DNA of 36,070 nucleotides from JBEBGV01 sp040081265 (GTDB lineage: Bacteria > Acidobacteriota > Vicinamibacteria > Vicinamibacterales > UBA2999). Of the stretch, positions 6,279 through 14,111 are shown in pieces (the stretch's first letter is position 1; every line of letters starts with the position of its first letter). The DNA lies in assembly GCA_040081265.1 (NCBI GenBank), contig JBEBGV010000048.1, positions 1-36,070 of the forward strand, given 5' to 3'. A model generated the notes under the pieces. It was given only the letters and a program-made list of their open reading frames with translations. It was not told the DNA's origin and ran no database searches. A program made the position numbers and the translations under genes.

Positions 6279-7115
6279 GTGCCTCGATCTACTCGCGCCC
6301 AGCGCGACGCGGCTGATACGGGGGTGTATCTGTCGGCCGTTCGTCGTCGCCGGCATGAACAAGAGGGTTTTCCGTGGACGGTCCCGGTTGTCGCCGCTCT
6401 AGAATCACTGGAATTCGAGGCGCCCGTCACGTTCTTCGTGGGAGAGAACGGGTCGGGTAAGTCTACGGTGCTCGAAGGTATCGCTGCTGGTATGCGGGCG
6501 ATCGCTGTGGGCAGCGCCGACATCGATCAAGACGAGAGCCTCCGGGCTGCCCGGGCATTCGCGGCTGGATTCCGTTTTGAACGGAGACGACTACCGCGCA
6601 CAAAGCTGTTCTTTCGCGCCGAGGATGTCTTCGGGTTCACTCGCCGCATTCTACGCACGGCCCGCGATCTCTCCGACATCGAAGAGGAATTCCGCCGCGA
6701 ACTTCCTGACGGGTCCTACGGACAAAAGCTTGCGATGGGCGCGGCACGCGGGCAACGTGTGGCGCTTGAGCGCCGCTACGGCGAAGACCCCGATGCCCGG
6801 TCTCACGGGCAGGTCTTCCTCACGCTGCTGGCATCGCGCCTCATCCCTGGTGGCCTCTATTTTCTGGACGAGCCAGAGGCGCCCTTGTCACCGAGAGGCA
6901 CGCTGCAACTGATTGCGCTGATCAAAGATCGCGCCGAACGCGACTGCCAGTTCGTCATTGCGACCCATTCGCCCATGCTGCTGGCGCTGCCAGAGGCTGC
7001 AATTCATGTGTTCGATGGCCAGTCTATTGTCCGCACGCCGTATTCCGACGTCGAGCACGTCCAGTTGGTGAAGGCATTTCTAAACGAACCTCGACGGTTT
7101 CTCCGACACTTCTGA
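6279..7115 (+). CDS. AAA family ATPase (COG3910-like predicted ATPase)
   Basis: A 278-residue protein when started at the GTG at 6279. It carries a Walker A GENGSGKST (residues 55-63), a SHGQ signature-like motif before the second half, a Walker B LYFLDEPE with Asp197-Glu198, and a switch histidine in ATHSP (His230). The pattern FPWTVPVVAALESLEF before VTFFVGENGSGKST matches small stand-alone ATPases of the ABC/SMC/RecF-type fold annotated as predicted ATPases. These are cytosolic; their role is unknown, and some act in phage defence or DNA repair with partners, none of which is seen here. It follows the small secreted protein by 4 bases. Confidence 0.8.
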   Translation: MPRSTRAQRDAADTGVYLSAVRRRRHEQEGFPWTVPVVAALESLEFEAPVTFFVGENGSGKSTVLEGIAAGMRAIAVGSADIDQDESLRAARAFAAGFRFERRRLPRTKLFFRAEDVFGFTRRILRTARDLSDIEEEFRRELPDGSYGQKLAMGAARGQRVALERRYGEDPDARSHGQVFLTLLASRLIPGGLYFLDEPEAPLSPRGTLQLIALIKDRAERDCQFVIATHSPMLLALPEAAIHVFDGQSIVRTPYSDVEHVQLVKAFLNEPRRFLRHF

Positions 7116-7138
7116 GTCGAGTCGAGCGTCCCTCGGCG

Positions 7139-8698
7139 CTACCAGTCAGTCGACTGATAGTCCTTCAGGAACTTGCCCCAGATGTGGGTGCCGGTGTTGA
7201 ACCCGCTGATGATCGGATCGACGATGCGGGCGGCGCCATCGACGATATCGAGCGGCGGATGGAAGCGCTGCTCGACGACCTTGCGCGCGGCGATCGTCAC
7301 CACATCCTCGTCGGTGACCCACCCGGTATCCACGCTGTTCATGTGGATGCCGTCGCACTGGTAGTCCGCGGCGGCGGTCCGCGTCATCATGTTCAGCGCG
7401 GCCTTGGCCATGTTGGTGTGCGGGTGCCGTGTGGTCTTGAAGTTCCGGTAGAACTGGCCCTCCACCGCCGAGACGTTGACGATGTGCTTGTCGCGCTCGG
7501 GCGTGCGCGTCATCAATGGCTTCAGACGGGCGTTGATGATGAAGGGCGCGACCGCGTTGACGAGCTGCACTTCGAGCAGTTCGACCGAGGAGACTTCGGC
7601 CATCAGCAGCCGCCACGAGTTGCGCTCGCGCAGATCGATCTGCTGGAGGTCCTGATCGAGGCGTCCCTGCGGGAAGAGGGCAGCCTGGGCCTGCTTCTCG
7701 TCGGGCAACAGCGGCACCTGAGACAGCTGGGCGGCGTGAGTCAACCCCGCGACGTCAGCCAGACGCGTCACGTCGTTTGCGGCGCCAGCTTCGGGCAGCA
7801 TGTGATAGCCACGCAGTCCTTCATAACTGCCGAGGAGCTTGCGCGCATGCTCGGGCAGGTCCTTGAGCGCGGCGGTTTCACCCTCCATCATGTGGGCGTA
7901 GAAATCTGGTGGACGCCGCACGGTCTGGCACGCATTGTTGATGATGAAGTCGAGCCGGCTGCGCGTGCGGAGTAACTCCTGGCAGAAGGCCTCGACGCTG
8001 GGCGTGTGACGCAAGTCCAGCCCGAAGATTTCGACCCGGTCGCGCCACTCCTCGAAGTCGGGTTCCTGCGCGTAGCGGGCGGCCGAGTCCCTGGGAAAGC
8101 GCGTGGTGACGATCAGCTGCGCGCCGGCACGGAGCAGCTTGAGCCCGGCCTGGTAGCCAATCTTGACGCGTCCACCGGTCAGCAGGGCCACCCGCCCGCG
8201 AAGGTCGGCCAGCTCAGTGCGCTTGGCGTAATTGAATTCCGCACACGGCGGACAGAGCTGATCGTAGAAGTGGTGGATGACCAGGTACTTGGTCTTGCAG
8301 ACGTAGCAGAGCTGCGGCTCGAGCGCCTCCCGGACGGGTTCGTCAGCGTGAACGTCGTGCGGTTCGAACTCGCGCGGGGGGAACACGTTCGGCGTGTTGA
8401 AGACGGGCTTCCGGCGCAGGGTGCGGATCCCGGTGTCGTTGAGGATGTTCTCTTCGAGCCGCACCTTCTCGAGCCGCTTGTTTCGCGCGTGCGATTTCAG
8501 CAGCCGTCGCCGTGTCCGGCCGTCCGGGGTGTTGACGCGGGTGACGGCCTGCAGCAGCCGCTTCTTCTCTTCGTCTGAGACGCCCTCGAGCACACCCCGA
8601 TCAGCGACGAGCGATTCCAGGAACTCGGTCGCTTCCCGCAGCCGGGCGCGCATGGCCGCGCGGCTGACATCATCCAGGGGTGTTGGGGGCGAGGACAT
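7139..8698 (-). CDS. SDR-family oxidoreductase with N-terminal zinc-ribbon-like region
   Basis: This 519-residue protein has a charged helical N-terminus (about 1-125), a four-cysteine knuckle (C131-x2-C134 and C149-x2-C152) that could bind zinc, then a Rossmann domain with TGGRVKIG (174-181) and NNA (254-256). A VNVSAVEGQFY segment supplies the SDR serine, but the usual Tyr-x3-Lys is replaced by T-N-M-A-K in HTNMAKAALNMM. The last part, VDTGWVTDE and ISGFNTGTHIWGKFLKDYQSTDW, is SDR-like. It probably binds NAD(P), but the substrate and chemistry are uncertain. ATG at 8698 is chosen because the frame further upstream runs antisense to the liv operon. It is divergent from livK with 84 bases between the starts. 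Confidence 0.82.
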   Translation of the reverse strand: MSSPPTPLDDVSRAAMRARLREATEFLESLVADRGVLEGVSDEEKKRLLQAVTRVNTPDGRTRRRLLKSHARNKRLEKVRLEENILNDTGIRTLRRKPVFNTPNVFPPREFEPHDVHADEPVREALEPQLCYVCKTKYLVIHHFYDQLCPPCAEFNYAKRTELADLRGRVALLTGGRVKIGYQAGLKLLRAGAQLIVTTRFPRDSAARYAQEPDFEEWRDRVEIFGLDLRHTPSVEAFCQELLRTRSRLDFIINNACQTVRRPPDFYAHMMEGETAALKDLPEHARKLLGSYEGLRGYHMLPEAGAANDVTRLADVAGLTHAAQLSQVPLLPDEKQAQAALFPQGRLDQDLQQIDLRERNSWRLLMAEVSSVELLEVQLVNAVAPFIINARLKPLMTRTPERDKHIVNVSAVEGQFYRNFKTTRHPHTNMAKAALNMMTRTAAADYQCDGIHMNSVDTGWVTDEDVVTIAARKVVEQRFHPPLDIVDGAARIVDPIISGFNTGTHIWGKFLKDYQSTDW

Positions 8699-8779
8699 CC
8701 TTTTGAGGGTAACGTACTCCCACGGTACAATCGCGACGTCCCGGACGAGGCACGCCGGTGGACGCATTCTTTCGAGGGT
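8696..8779 (+). repeat. Direct repeat pair in the liv/SDR divergent promoter region
   Basis: CATCCTTTTGAGGGT (8696-8710) and CATTCTTTCGAGGGT (8765-8779) match at 13 of 15 bases. The first covers the -35 element of the proposed liv promoter and the SDR start codon; the second covers the livK ribosome binding site (GAGGG). They could be an operator pair or a coincidence of two start regions. Confidence 0.4.
8703..8731 (+). promoter_or_regulatory. Sigma70-type promoter of the liv operon
   Basis: TTGAGG (8703-8708) and TACAAT (8726-8731) are separated by 17 bases, and match the TTGACA/TATAAT consensus at 4 and 5 of 6 positions. The expected start of transcription is near 8738, about 45 bases before the livK GTG. 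Confidence 0.5.
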
Positions 8780-8782
8780 CAT

Positions 8783-9970
8783 GTGAACGCAATCCTGAGC
8801 GTACCTGCGTGGAGACGGGGACTCGGCCTTCTGGCGACGGTCCTGACGCTGTTCACTGCCGCCTGCGAGCGCCGGCCAGCCGGCGGCGGCGCCACCACCG
8901 GCACCGGTGACATCGTCATCGGCATGTACGGGTCGCTGACCGGCGACGGCGCCTCGTTCGGCATCTCCTCCCGTGAGGGCACCGAGATGGCGGTCGAGGA
9001 GGTTAACGCCGCCGGGGGCCTGCTCGGTGGACGCAAGTTCGCCCTGCTCGTCGAGGACGACCAGAGCAAGCCCGAGGAAGCGGCCAGCGCGGTGACCAAA
9101 CTGATTACCCAGGACAAGGCGGTTGCCATCCTCGGCGAGGTAGCCAGCCGGCGCTCGCTCGCCGCCGCGCCGATTGCGCAGCGCTACAACGTGCCCATGA
9201 TCACGCCCTCGTCCACCAACGAGCGCGTCACCGAGGTCGGCGACTACATCTTCCGCGTCTGCTTCATCGATCCCTTCCAGGGTGAGGTGCTGGCCAAGTT
9301 CGCCTTCAACGACCTGAAGGCGAAGAAGGCTGCCGTCCTCAAGGACATCGCGCAGGACTACTCGGTCGGGCTCACCGACTCGATCACCCGCAGCTTCACG
9401 GGCCTCGGCGGCCAGGTGCTCGATCCCGTCAGCTACAGCTCGGGCGACGGCGATTTCCGCGCCGTGCTCACCCAGATCCGCACCCAGCGACCCGACGTCA
9501 TCTTCGTGACCGGCTATTACCCCGAGGCGGCGATCATCGCCCGTCAGGCGCGCGAGCTCGGCATGAACATGCCGCTGCTGGGCGGAGACGGCTGGGTGGG
9601 TGACGCGCTGAAGAACGGCCGCGAAGCGCTCAACAACACCTTCATCTCCAACCACTACTCCGGCGACAACTCTGACCCGGTGGTCCAGAACTTCGTCAAG
9701 GGTTACCGCACCAAGTTCGGCCACGAACCCGACGCCATCGCCGCCCTCGCCTACGATGCCGTCAAGGTGCTGGCCGACGCGATGACCCGCGCCGGAGGCA
9801 CCGACGGACCCAAGGTGCGTGACGCGCTGGCCACCGCCGACGTCGTCGGCGTCACAGGCCGGCTGAAGGTCAACGAGAAGCGCAACATGGACAAACCCGC
9901 CGTCATCCAGGAAGTGACCTTCAAGGACGGCGAGGTCAAGTTCGTCTACAAGACCACCATCAACCCCTAA
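8783..9970 (+). CDS. livK: Branched-chain amino-acid ABC transporter, substrate-binding protein
   Basis: This 395-residue periplasmic binding protein (LivK/type I PBP) carries a lipoprotein-like signal (LFTAAC, Cys28). The mature part starts DIVIGMYGSLTGDGASFGISSREGTEMAVEEVNAAGGLLGGRKFALLVEDDQSKPEEA, the hallmark of this family, and includes PMITPSSTNERVTE in the ligand-binding cleft and RQARELGMNMPLLGGDGW. It captures leucine/isoleucine/valine-type ligands for LivHM; the exact specificity is not readable. The start is GTG at 8783 with SD GAGGG; an ATG two bases upstream stops at once (ATGTGA). First gene of livKHMGF. Confidence 0.9.
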   Translation: MNAILSVPAWRRGLGLLATVLTLFTAACERRPAGGGATTGTGDIVIGMYGSLTGDGASFGISSREGTEMAVEEVNAAGGLLGGRKFALLVEDDQSKPEEAASAVTKLITQDKAVAILGEVASRRSLAAAPIAQRYNVPMITPSSTNERVTEVGDYIFRVCFIDPFQGEVLAKFAFNDLKAKKAAVLKDIAQDYSVGLTDSITRSFTGLGGQVLDPVSYSSGDGDFRAVLTQIRTQRPDVIFVTGYYPEAAIIARQARELGMNMPLLGGDGWVGDALKNGREALNNTFISNHYSGDNSDPVVQNFVKGYRTKFGHEPDAIAALAYDAVKVLADAMTRAGGTDGPKVRDALATADVVGVTGRLKVNEKRNMDKPAVIQEVTFKDGEVKFVYKTTINP

Positions 9971-9971
9971 G

Positions 9972-10871
9972 TTGCAGACGTTCCTCCAGCAGATCATCAA
10001 CGGCCTGTCGCTGGGGGCCATTTACGCCCTCATCGCGCTCGGCTACACGATGGTCTACGGCGTGCTTCGCCTGATCAACTTCGCCCACGGCGACGTGTAC
10101 ATGCTCGGCGCGTTCGCCGGTTACTTCCTGGCCAACGCACTCCAGCTCGACGCGAATCCGTCGGTGCTCTGGGCGATTCTCGTGACGCTGGGGTCGATGG
10201 CCATCTGCGCCGGCATCGGCATCCTGATCGAGCGCCTCGCCTACCGACCCGTGCGGCATCACTCGCGGCTGTCGGCGCTCATCACCGCGATCGGCGTATC
10301 GCTCTTCCTCGAGTACGGCGGCCAGGTAGTGTTCGGTGCCACGCCGCGGTTCTTCCCCCAGATGATCCGTTCGCAGACCTACATCCTGGGCGGCGTCCAG
10401 ATCACCAACCAGAACCTGCTCATCATCCTGATGGCCGTGGCCGTGATGTTCGGCCTGCACTTCATCGTTCACCGCACGAAGGTGGGGAAGGCGATGCGGG
10501 CCACGTCCTACAACCTCTCGGCCGCCAAGCTGATGGGCATCAACACCGACCGGGTCATCGCGTTCACCTTCGCGCTCGGCTCGGCGCTGGCGGCAGCGGG
10601 CGGCGTGATGGTCGCCCTGGCGATTCCGCGCATCGAACCGCTGATGGGCATGATGACCGGGCTGAAGGCGTTTGTCGCCGCCGTGCTCGGCGGCATCGGC
10701 AACATCCCGGGGGCGATGCTCGGCGGCATGCTGATCGGCTTGATGGAGACTGGCATCAGCGCCACCGCCTACTCGACCTACCGTGATGCTGTCGCCTTCG
10801 GCGTCCTGATCCTGATTCTCCTGTTCAGGCCGGCCGGCCTTCTCGGCTCGTCTCGGACGGAGAAGGTTTAG
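9972..10871 (+). CDS. livH: Branched-chain amino-acid ABC transporter permease LivH
   Basis: A 299-residue inner-membrane protein with about eight hydrophobic segments and the family opening FLQQIINGLSLGAIYALIALGYTMVYGVLRLINFAHGDVYMLGAF. The EAA-like cytoplasmic loop lies in GMMTGLKAFVAAVLGGIGNIPGAMLGGMLIG. The start is TTG at 9972, one base after the livK stop; no ATG fits the family start as well. It forms the membrane channel with LivM. Confidence 0.88.
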   Translation: MQTFLQQIINGLSLGAIYALIALGYTMVYGVLRLINFAHGDVYMLGAFAGYFLANALQLDANPSVLWAILVTLGSMAICAGIGILIERLAYRPVRHHSRLSALITAIGVSLFLEYGGQVVFGATPRFFPQMIRSQTYILGGVQITNQNLLIILMAVAVMFGLHFIVHRTKVGKAMRATSYNLSAAKLMGINTDRVIAFTFALGSALAAAGGVMVALAIPRIEPLMGMMTGLKAFVAAVLGGIGNIPGAMLGGMLIGLMETGISATAYSTYRDAVAFGVLILILLFRPAGLLGSSRTEKV

Positions 10872-10876
10872 GTCCG

Positions 10877-11902
10877 ATGCGCCCGCGCGGCAAGCTGGTC
10901 GCCACGCTCCTGACGACGGCGGTGCTCATCGGCCTGAACAGGGCGGTCGAGTATGGCGTCGGCGACTTCCAGATCAACCCCTACTACGCCCGCATCATCA
11001 ACCTCGTCGGGATCAACGTGATCCTGGCGGTCAGTCTCAACCTGATTAACGGATTTGCCGGCCAGTTTTCGATCGGTCATGCCGGGTTCATGGCGGTGGG
11101 AGGCTATGCCGCCACCTACCTGACCGTGTATCACGGCGCCCAGATCGCGGCGCTGGCCGGGACGACCCTCACCAGTGCCGTGGGCGCATCGGTGGTGATG
11201 GTGTTCAGCCTGCTGGTGGGCGCGTGCGCGGCGGCGCTGGCCGGGCTGGCGGTGGGCATTCCGTCTCTCAGGCTCAAAGGCGACTACCTGGCGATCGTCA
11301 CGCTTGGTTTCAGCGAGATCATCCGCGTCGTCATCCTGAACATTCCGGCGGTCGGTGGCGCCACCGGATTCACCGACGCGATTCCTATCACCAATTTCTT
11401 CTGGATCTTCGCCATGGCGGTGCTGAGCATCGTCGTGGTCCGTAACATCACGACATCCACGTTCGGTCGGGCGCTCTCGGCGATCAGGGGCGATGAGATC
11501 GCGGCCGAGGCGATGGGCGTGCGTACCACCAGGTACAAAGTGCTGGCGTTTGTCGTCAGCGCCGCCTTTGCCGGCATCGCCGGCGGACTCTCGGGCCAGC
11601 TCTTTGCGAACCCGCTCAACCCGCAGAACCTCAACTTCGTGAAGTCGATCGAAGTGATCGTGATGATCGTGCTCGGCGGGATAGGGTCCACGACCGGCGC
11701 GGTGTTCGGCGCCACCGCGTTGACGATTCTTCCCGAAGCGCTCCGGCCGATCGATCGGCAGTTCCCCGGGCTGCGGATGGTGATCTATTCGCTCGTCCTG
11801 ATCCTGTTGATGATCTTCAGGCCGCAAGGGGTGTTTGGACGTCGGGAGTTCAGCCTGCGGTGGCTGGGCCTGGGCCGTCGCGGAAAGAGTGGACCGCGAT
11901 GA
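10877..11902 (+). CDS. livM: Branched-chain amino-acid ABC transporter permease LivM
   Basis: A 341-residue polytopic membrane protein with the LivM core NLINGFAGQFSIGHAGFMAVGGYAATYL, ISRLKGDYLAIVTLGF-type segment (PSLRLKGDYLAIVTLGFSEIIRVV) and SIEVIVMIVLGGIGSTTGAVFGA near the C-terminus. It pairs with LivH to form the pore. ATG at 10877 follows the livH stop by 5 bases. Its last four bases overlap the livG start (ATGA). Confidence 0.9.
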   Translation: MRPRGKLVATLLTTAVLIGLNRAVEYGVGDFQINPYYARIINLVGINVILAVSLNLINGFAGQFSIGHAGFMAVGGYAATYLTVYHGAQIAALAGTTLTSAVGASVVMVFSLLVGACAAALAGLAVGIPSLRLKGDYLAIVTLGFSEIIRVVILNIPAVGGATGFTDAIPITNFFWIFAMAVLSIVVVRNITTSTFGRALSAIRGDEIAAEAMGVRTTRYKVLAFVVSAAFAGIAGGLSGQLFANPLNPQNLNFVKSIEVIVMIVLGGIGSTTGAVFGATALTILPEALRPIDRQFPGLRMVIYSLVLILLMIFRPQGVFGRREFSLRWLGLGRRGKSGPR

Positions 11903-12675
11903 GCGCCCCTGGCACCCCGCTGCTGCTGGTGCGCGATGTCACGATGCGCTTTGGCGGTATTACCGCCGTCAAGGCGCTGACGATGTCGATCCCACGAGGG
12001 GCGCTGTTTGGACTCATTGGCCCGAATGGGGCGGGGAAGACGACCATCTTCAACGTCCTGACCGGGGTCTACCAGCCGACCGAAGGCGAGGTCCAGTTCG
12101 ACGGCGTGCGCATCGACGGACGCAAGCCGTATCAGATTGCCGAGCGAGGCATCGCGCGCACCTTCCAGAACATCCGGCTGTTTGCCGGCATGTCGGTGCT
12201 CGAGAACGTGATGACTGCGCGACACCTGCGTTCGAAGCAGGTACTGGCCGATGCCGTGATCGGCACCTCTCGCCATCAGACCGAAGAGCGGGACACGAAG
12301 GTTCGTGCCCTCGAATTGCTGCAGATCTTCGGGCTCGATGGTGTGGCCGACGAAGATGCGGCGTCGCTGCCGTACGGGAGCCAGCGTCGCCTCGAGATCG
12401 CGCGGGCGCTGGCGACCGAGCCAACGCTGCTGCTCCTCGACGAACCCGCGGCGGGGATGAATCCACAGGAGTCACTCGAGCTGATGCGTCTGATCCGCTG
12501 GGTGAGGGACGAGCTGAAGCTGACGATCCTGCTCGTCGAGCACAACATGAAGGTGGTCATGGGGATCTGCGAGACGATCCAGGTGATCGACTACGGTGAA
12601 ACGATTGCTGTTGGCGCGCCGGCTGAGATCCAGCGCGATCCAAGGGTGATCGAAGCCTATCTCGGCGGGGGCTAG
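11899..12675 (+). CDS. livG: Branched-chain amino-acid ABC transporter ATPase LivG
   Basis: A 258-residue cytoplasmic ATPase. Motifs are Walker A GPNGAGKTT, the LivG-type degenerate signature LPYGSQRRLEIARAL in place of LSGGQ, Walker B LLLLDEPAAGMNP and the switch histidine in LLVEHNMK. The insertion between Walker A and the signature (FQNIRLFAGMSVLENVMTARH) is typical of LivG. ATG at 11899 overlaps the livM stop and is preferred over the in-frame ATG at 11860, which lies inside livM. Confidence 0.9.
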   Translation: MSAPGTPLLLVRDVTMRFGGITAVKALTMSIPRGALFGLIGPNGAGKTTIFNVLTGVYQPTEGEVQFDGVRIDGRKPYQIAERGIARTFQNIRLFAGMSVLENVMTARHLRSKQVLADAVIGTSRHQTEERDTKVRALELLQIFGLDGVADEDAASLPYGSQRRLEIARALATEPTLLLLDEPAAGMNPQESLELMRLIRWVRDELKLTILLVEHNMKVVMGICETIQVIDYGETIAVGAPAEIQRDPRVIEAYLGGG

Positions 12676-12685
12676 GCGACGCGCG

Positions 12686-13393
12686 ATGCTGCTTCAGGTC
12701 GAGAACCTCAACGTCTTCTACGGTGGCATCCACGCGCTGCGGGACGTGTCGCTGTCGGTGGGCGCCGGCGAAGTGGTGGCGCTCATCGGCGCCAACGGGG
12801 CGGGGAAGTCGACCACGCTGCGCGCCATCACCGGGCTGGTGGGTCCCAGGAGCGGCAGCGTGACCTTCGACGGTCGGAGCATCACCGGACTGCCGGCTCA
12901 TGTCCTGGTCGGGCAGGGCATCTCCATGGCTCCGGAGGGGCGCGGCATCTTTGCGAACCTGACCGTGCTCGAGAACCTCGAGATGGGCGCGTACCTGCAG
13001 TCGGACAAGACGCAGATTGCCGGTGACATGGAGCGCGGGTTCCGACTCTTTCCCAGGTTGAAGGAGCGGGTGCGGCAGCCCGCGGGAACGCTGTCTGGCG
13101 GGGAGCAGCAGATGCTGGCGATTGCCAGGGCCCTCATGTCACGGCCGCGGTTGCTGCTGCTGGATGAGCCGTCTCTCGGACTGGCGCCGATGGTCTGCCA
13201 GACGATCTTCCACACGATTGACGAGATCAAGGCGAGCGGGACGACCGTGCTGCTGGTCGAACAGAACGCCAACGCCGCACTGAAGCACGCCGATCGCGCC
13301 TACGTCCTCGAAACGGGCGCCATCATCCTCGAAGGGTCTGCGGCGGAGATCGCCGGTGACCCGCGGGTCCGGGAAGCCTATCTCGGGGAATAA
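12686..13393 (+). CDS. livF: Branched-chain amino-acid ABC transporter ATPase LivF
   Basis: A 235-residue ATPase with Walker A GANGAGKST, signature LSGGEQQMLAIARALM, Walker B LLLLDEPSLGLAP and LLVEQNANAAL as the switch region (Gln replaces His, as is common in LivF). YGGIHALRDVSLSVGAGEVVALIG is the usual LivF opening. ATG at 12686, 10 bases after the livG stop. It is the last gene of the operon. Confidence 0.9.
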   Translation: MLLQVENLNVFYGGIHALRDVSLSVGAGEVVALIGANGAGKSTTLRAITGLVGPRSGSVTFDGRSITGLPAHVLVGQGISMAPEGRGIFANLTVLENLEMGAYLQSDKTQIAGDMERGFRLFPRLKERVRQPAGTLSGGEQQMLAIARALMSRPRLLLLDEPSLGLAPMVCQTIFHTIDEIKASGTTVLLVEQNANAALKHADRAYVLETGAIILEGSAAEIAGDPRVREAYLGE

Positions 13394-13395
13394 TT

Positions 13396-13411
13396 CCCGC
13401 GTCCGCGCGGG
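13396..13411 (+). terminator. Hairpin after livF (possible terminator)
   Basis: CCCGCG (13396-13401) and CGCGGG (13406-13411) form a perfect 6-bp stem with a 4-base loop three bases after the livF stop. No T-run follows, so a strong intrinsic terminator is not shown; it may be a weak terminator or an mRNA 3' end stabiliser. Confidence 0.3.
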
Positions 13412-13526
13412 ATTACGCGTCATTTTCGGCCCGCCATTCCAGCGGCCCGCGCATTTGCCGGACTTTTCGACGGCATCCTTCTTGTTCCTACGTCGTGGCA
13501 GCCATCTCGGCTCACGGAGAGAGACC

Positions 13527-14054
13527 ATGACGAAACTCGTATCGGGACTACTGGTGCTCACGGCGCTTGCCGTCGGCGCATGCAACTCAACGCCAGCCGA
13601 GGCCCCGGCCCCAGCGCCGGCTCCTGCGGTTGCACCCGTCGTCGACTACACGCCAGCCGTGCCGCTGGTTGAAATGATGGTGTATGTCGTCGACACGCAC
13701 GCCAACGAAATATGGGACGCGGCCATGACGCCGCCGAAGACCGACGCGCAGTGGAAAGCGCTGAACCGGGCAGCCGTGGTGCTGGCCGCCTCAGGCAGCC
13801 TGACAAAGCTCAGCGGAAACGGTGCTGACGACCAGAAGTGGACCGCCCAGGGTGACTGGATCAGGCACTCGCAGGCGCTGTCTGATGCCGGCGCGACGGT
13901 GGTGAAGGCCGTGCAGGCCAAGGATCCGGCAGCCTTGTCGACGGCCGGTGACGCGCTCGTCGTGAGCTGCATCAACTGCCACCGCGAGTACAAGCTGGAG
14001 GTTCCGAGTCTCTGGACCGAGCGGCAGCTTCCGCCAGAAGAGCAGAAGAAGTAA
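13527..14054 (+). CDS. Monoheme c-type cytochrome lipoprotein
   Basis: A 175-residue protein with a lipoprotein signal (LAVGAC, Cys19), an Ala/Pro linker, a helical middle domain and one C-terminal heme motif CINCH (148-152). A single heme motif near the end of a helical protein recalls cytochrome c-prime (class II) proteins, but no close member is recognised. A strong SD (GGAGAGAG at 13516-13523) supports the ATG at 13527. It is a probable periplasmic electron carrier or gas-binding protein; its partner is not visible. Confidence 0.78.
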   Translation: MTKLVSGLLVLTALAVGACNSTPAEAPAPAPAPAVAPVVDYTPAVPLVEMMVYVVDTHANEIWDAAMTPPKTDAQWKALNRAAVVLAASGSLTKLSGNGADDQKWTAQGDWIRHSQALSDAGATVVKAVQAKDPAALSTAGDALVVSCINCHREYKLEVPSLWTERQLPPEEQKK

Positions 14055-14077
14055 GTCGCTGGCGGGGTAGAAAACGA

Positions 14078-14109
14078 GGGCGGACCTGAGGGTCCGCCCT
14101 TTGTTTTTT
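14078..14109. terminator. Bidirectional intrinsic terminator between convergent genes
   Basis: GGGCGGACC (14078-14086) and GGTCCGCCC (14091-14099) form a perfect 9-bp stem with a TGAG loop, followed by a T-rich run (14100-14109). On the other strand the stem is followed by CGTTTTC. It separates the cytochrome gene from the convergent SMP-30-like gene. Confidence 0.85.
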
Positions 14110-14111
14110 CC

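Noticed and set aside
7184..8578. Long plus-strand open frames antisense to the SDR gene
   Set aside because: They have no recognisable domains and mirror the codon bias of the real gene on the other strand.
8781..8786. ATG at 8781 as the livK start
   Set aside because: It is followed at once by TGA; the GTG at 8783 continues the frame.
8699..10021. Upstream extension of the SDR frame on the minus strand across livK
   Set aside because: The translation is low-complexity Asp/Gly/His/Val-rich antisense sequence, and livK on the plus strand is unmistakable.
10868..11827. 319-codon minus-strand frame across livM
   Set aside because: It is Asp/His/Arg/Gln-rich with no motif, a typical shadow in GC-rich DNA.
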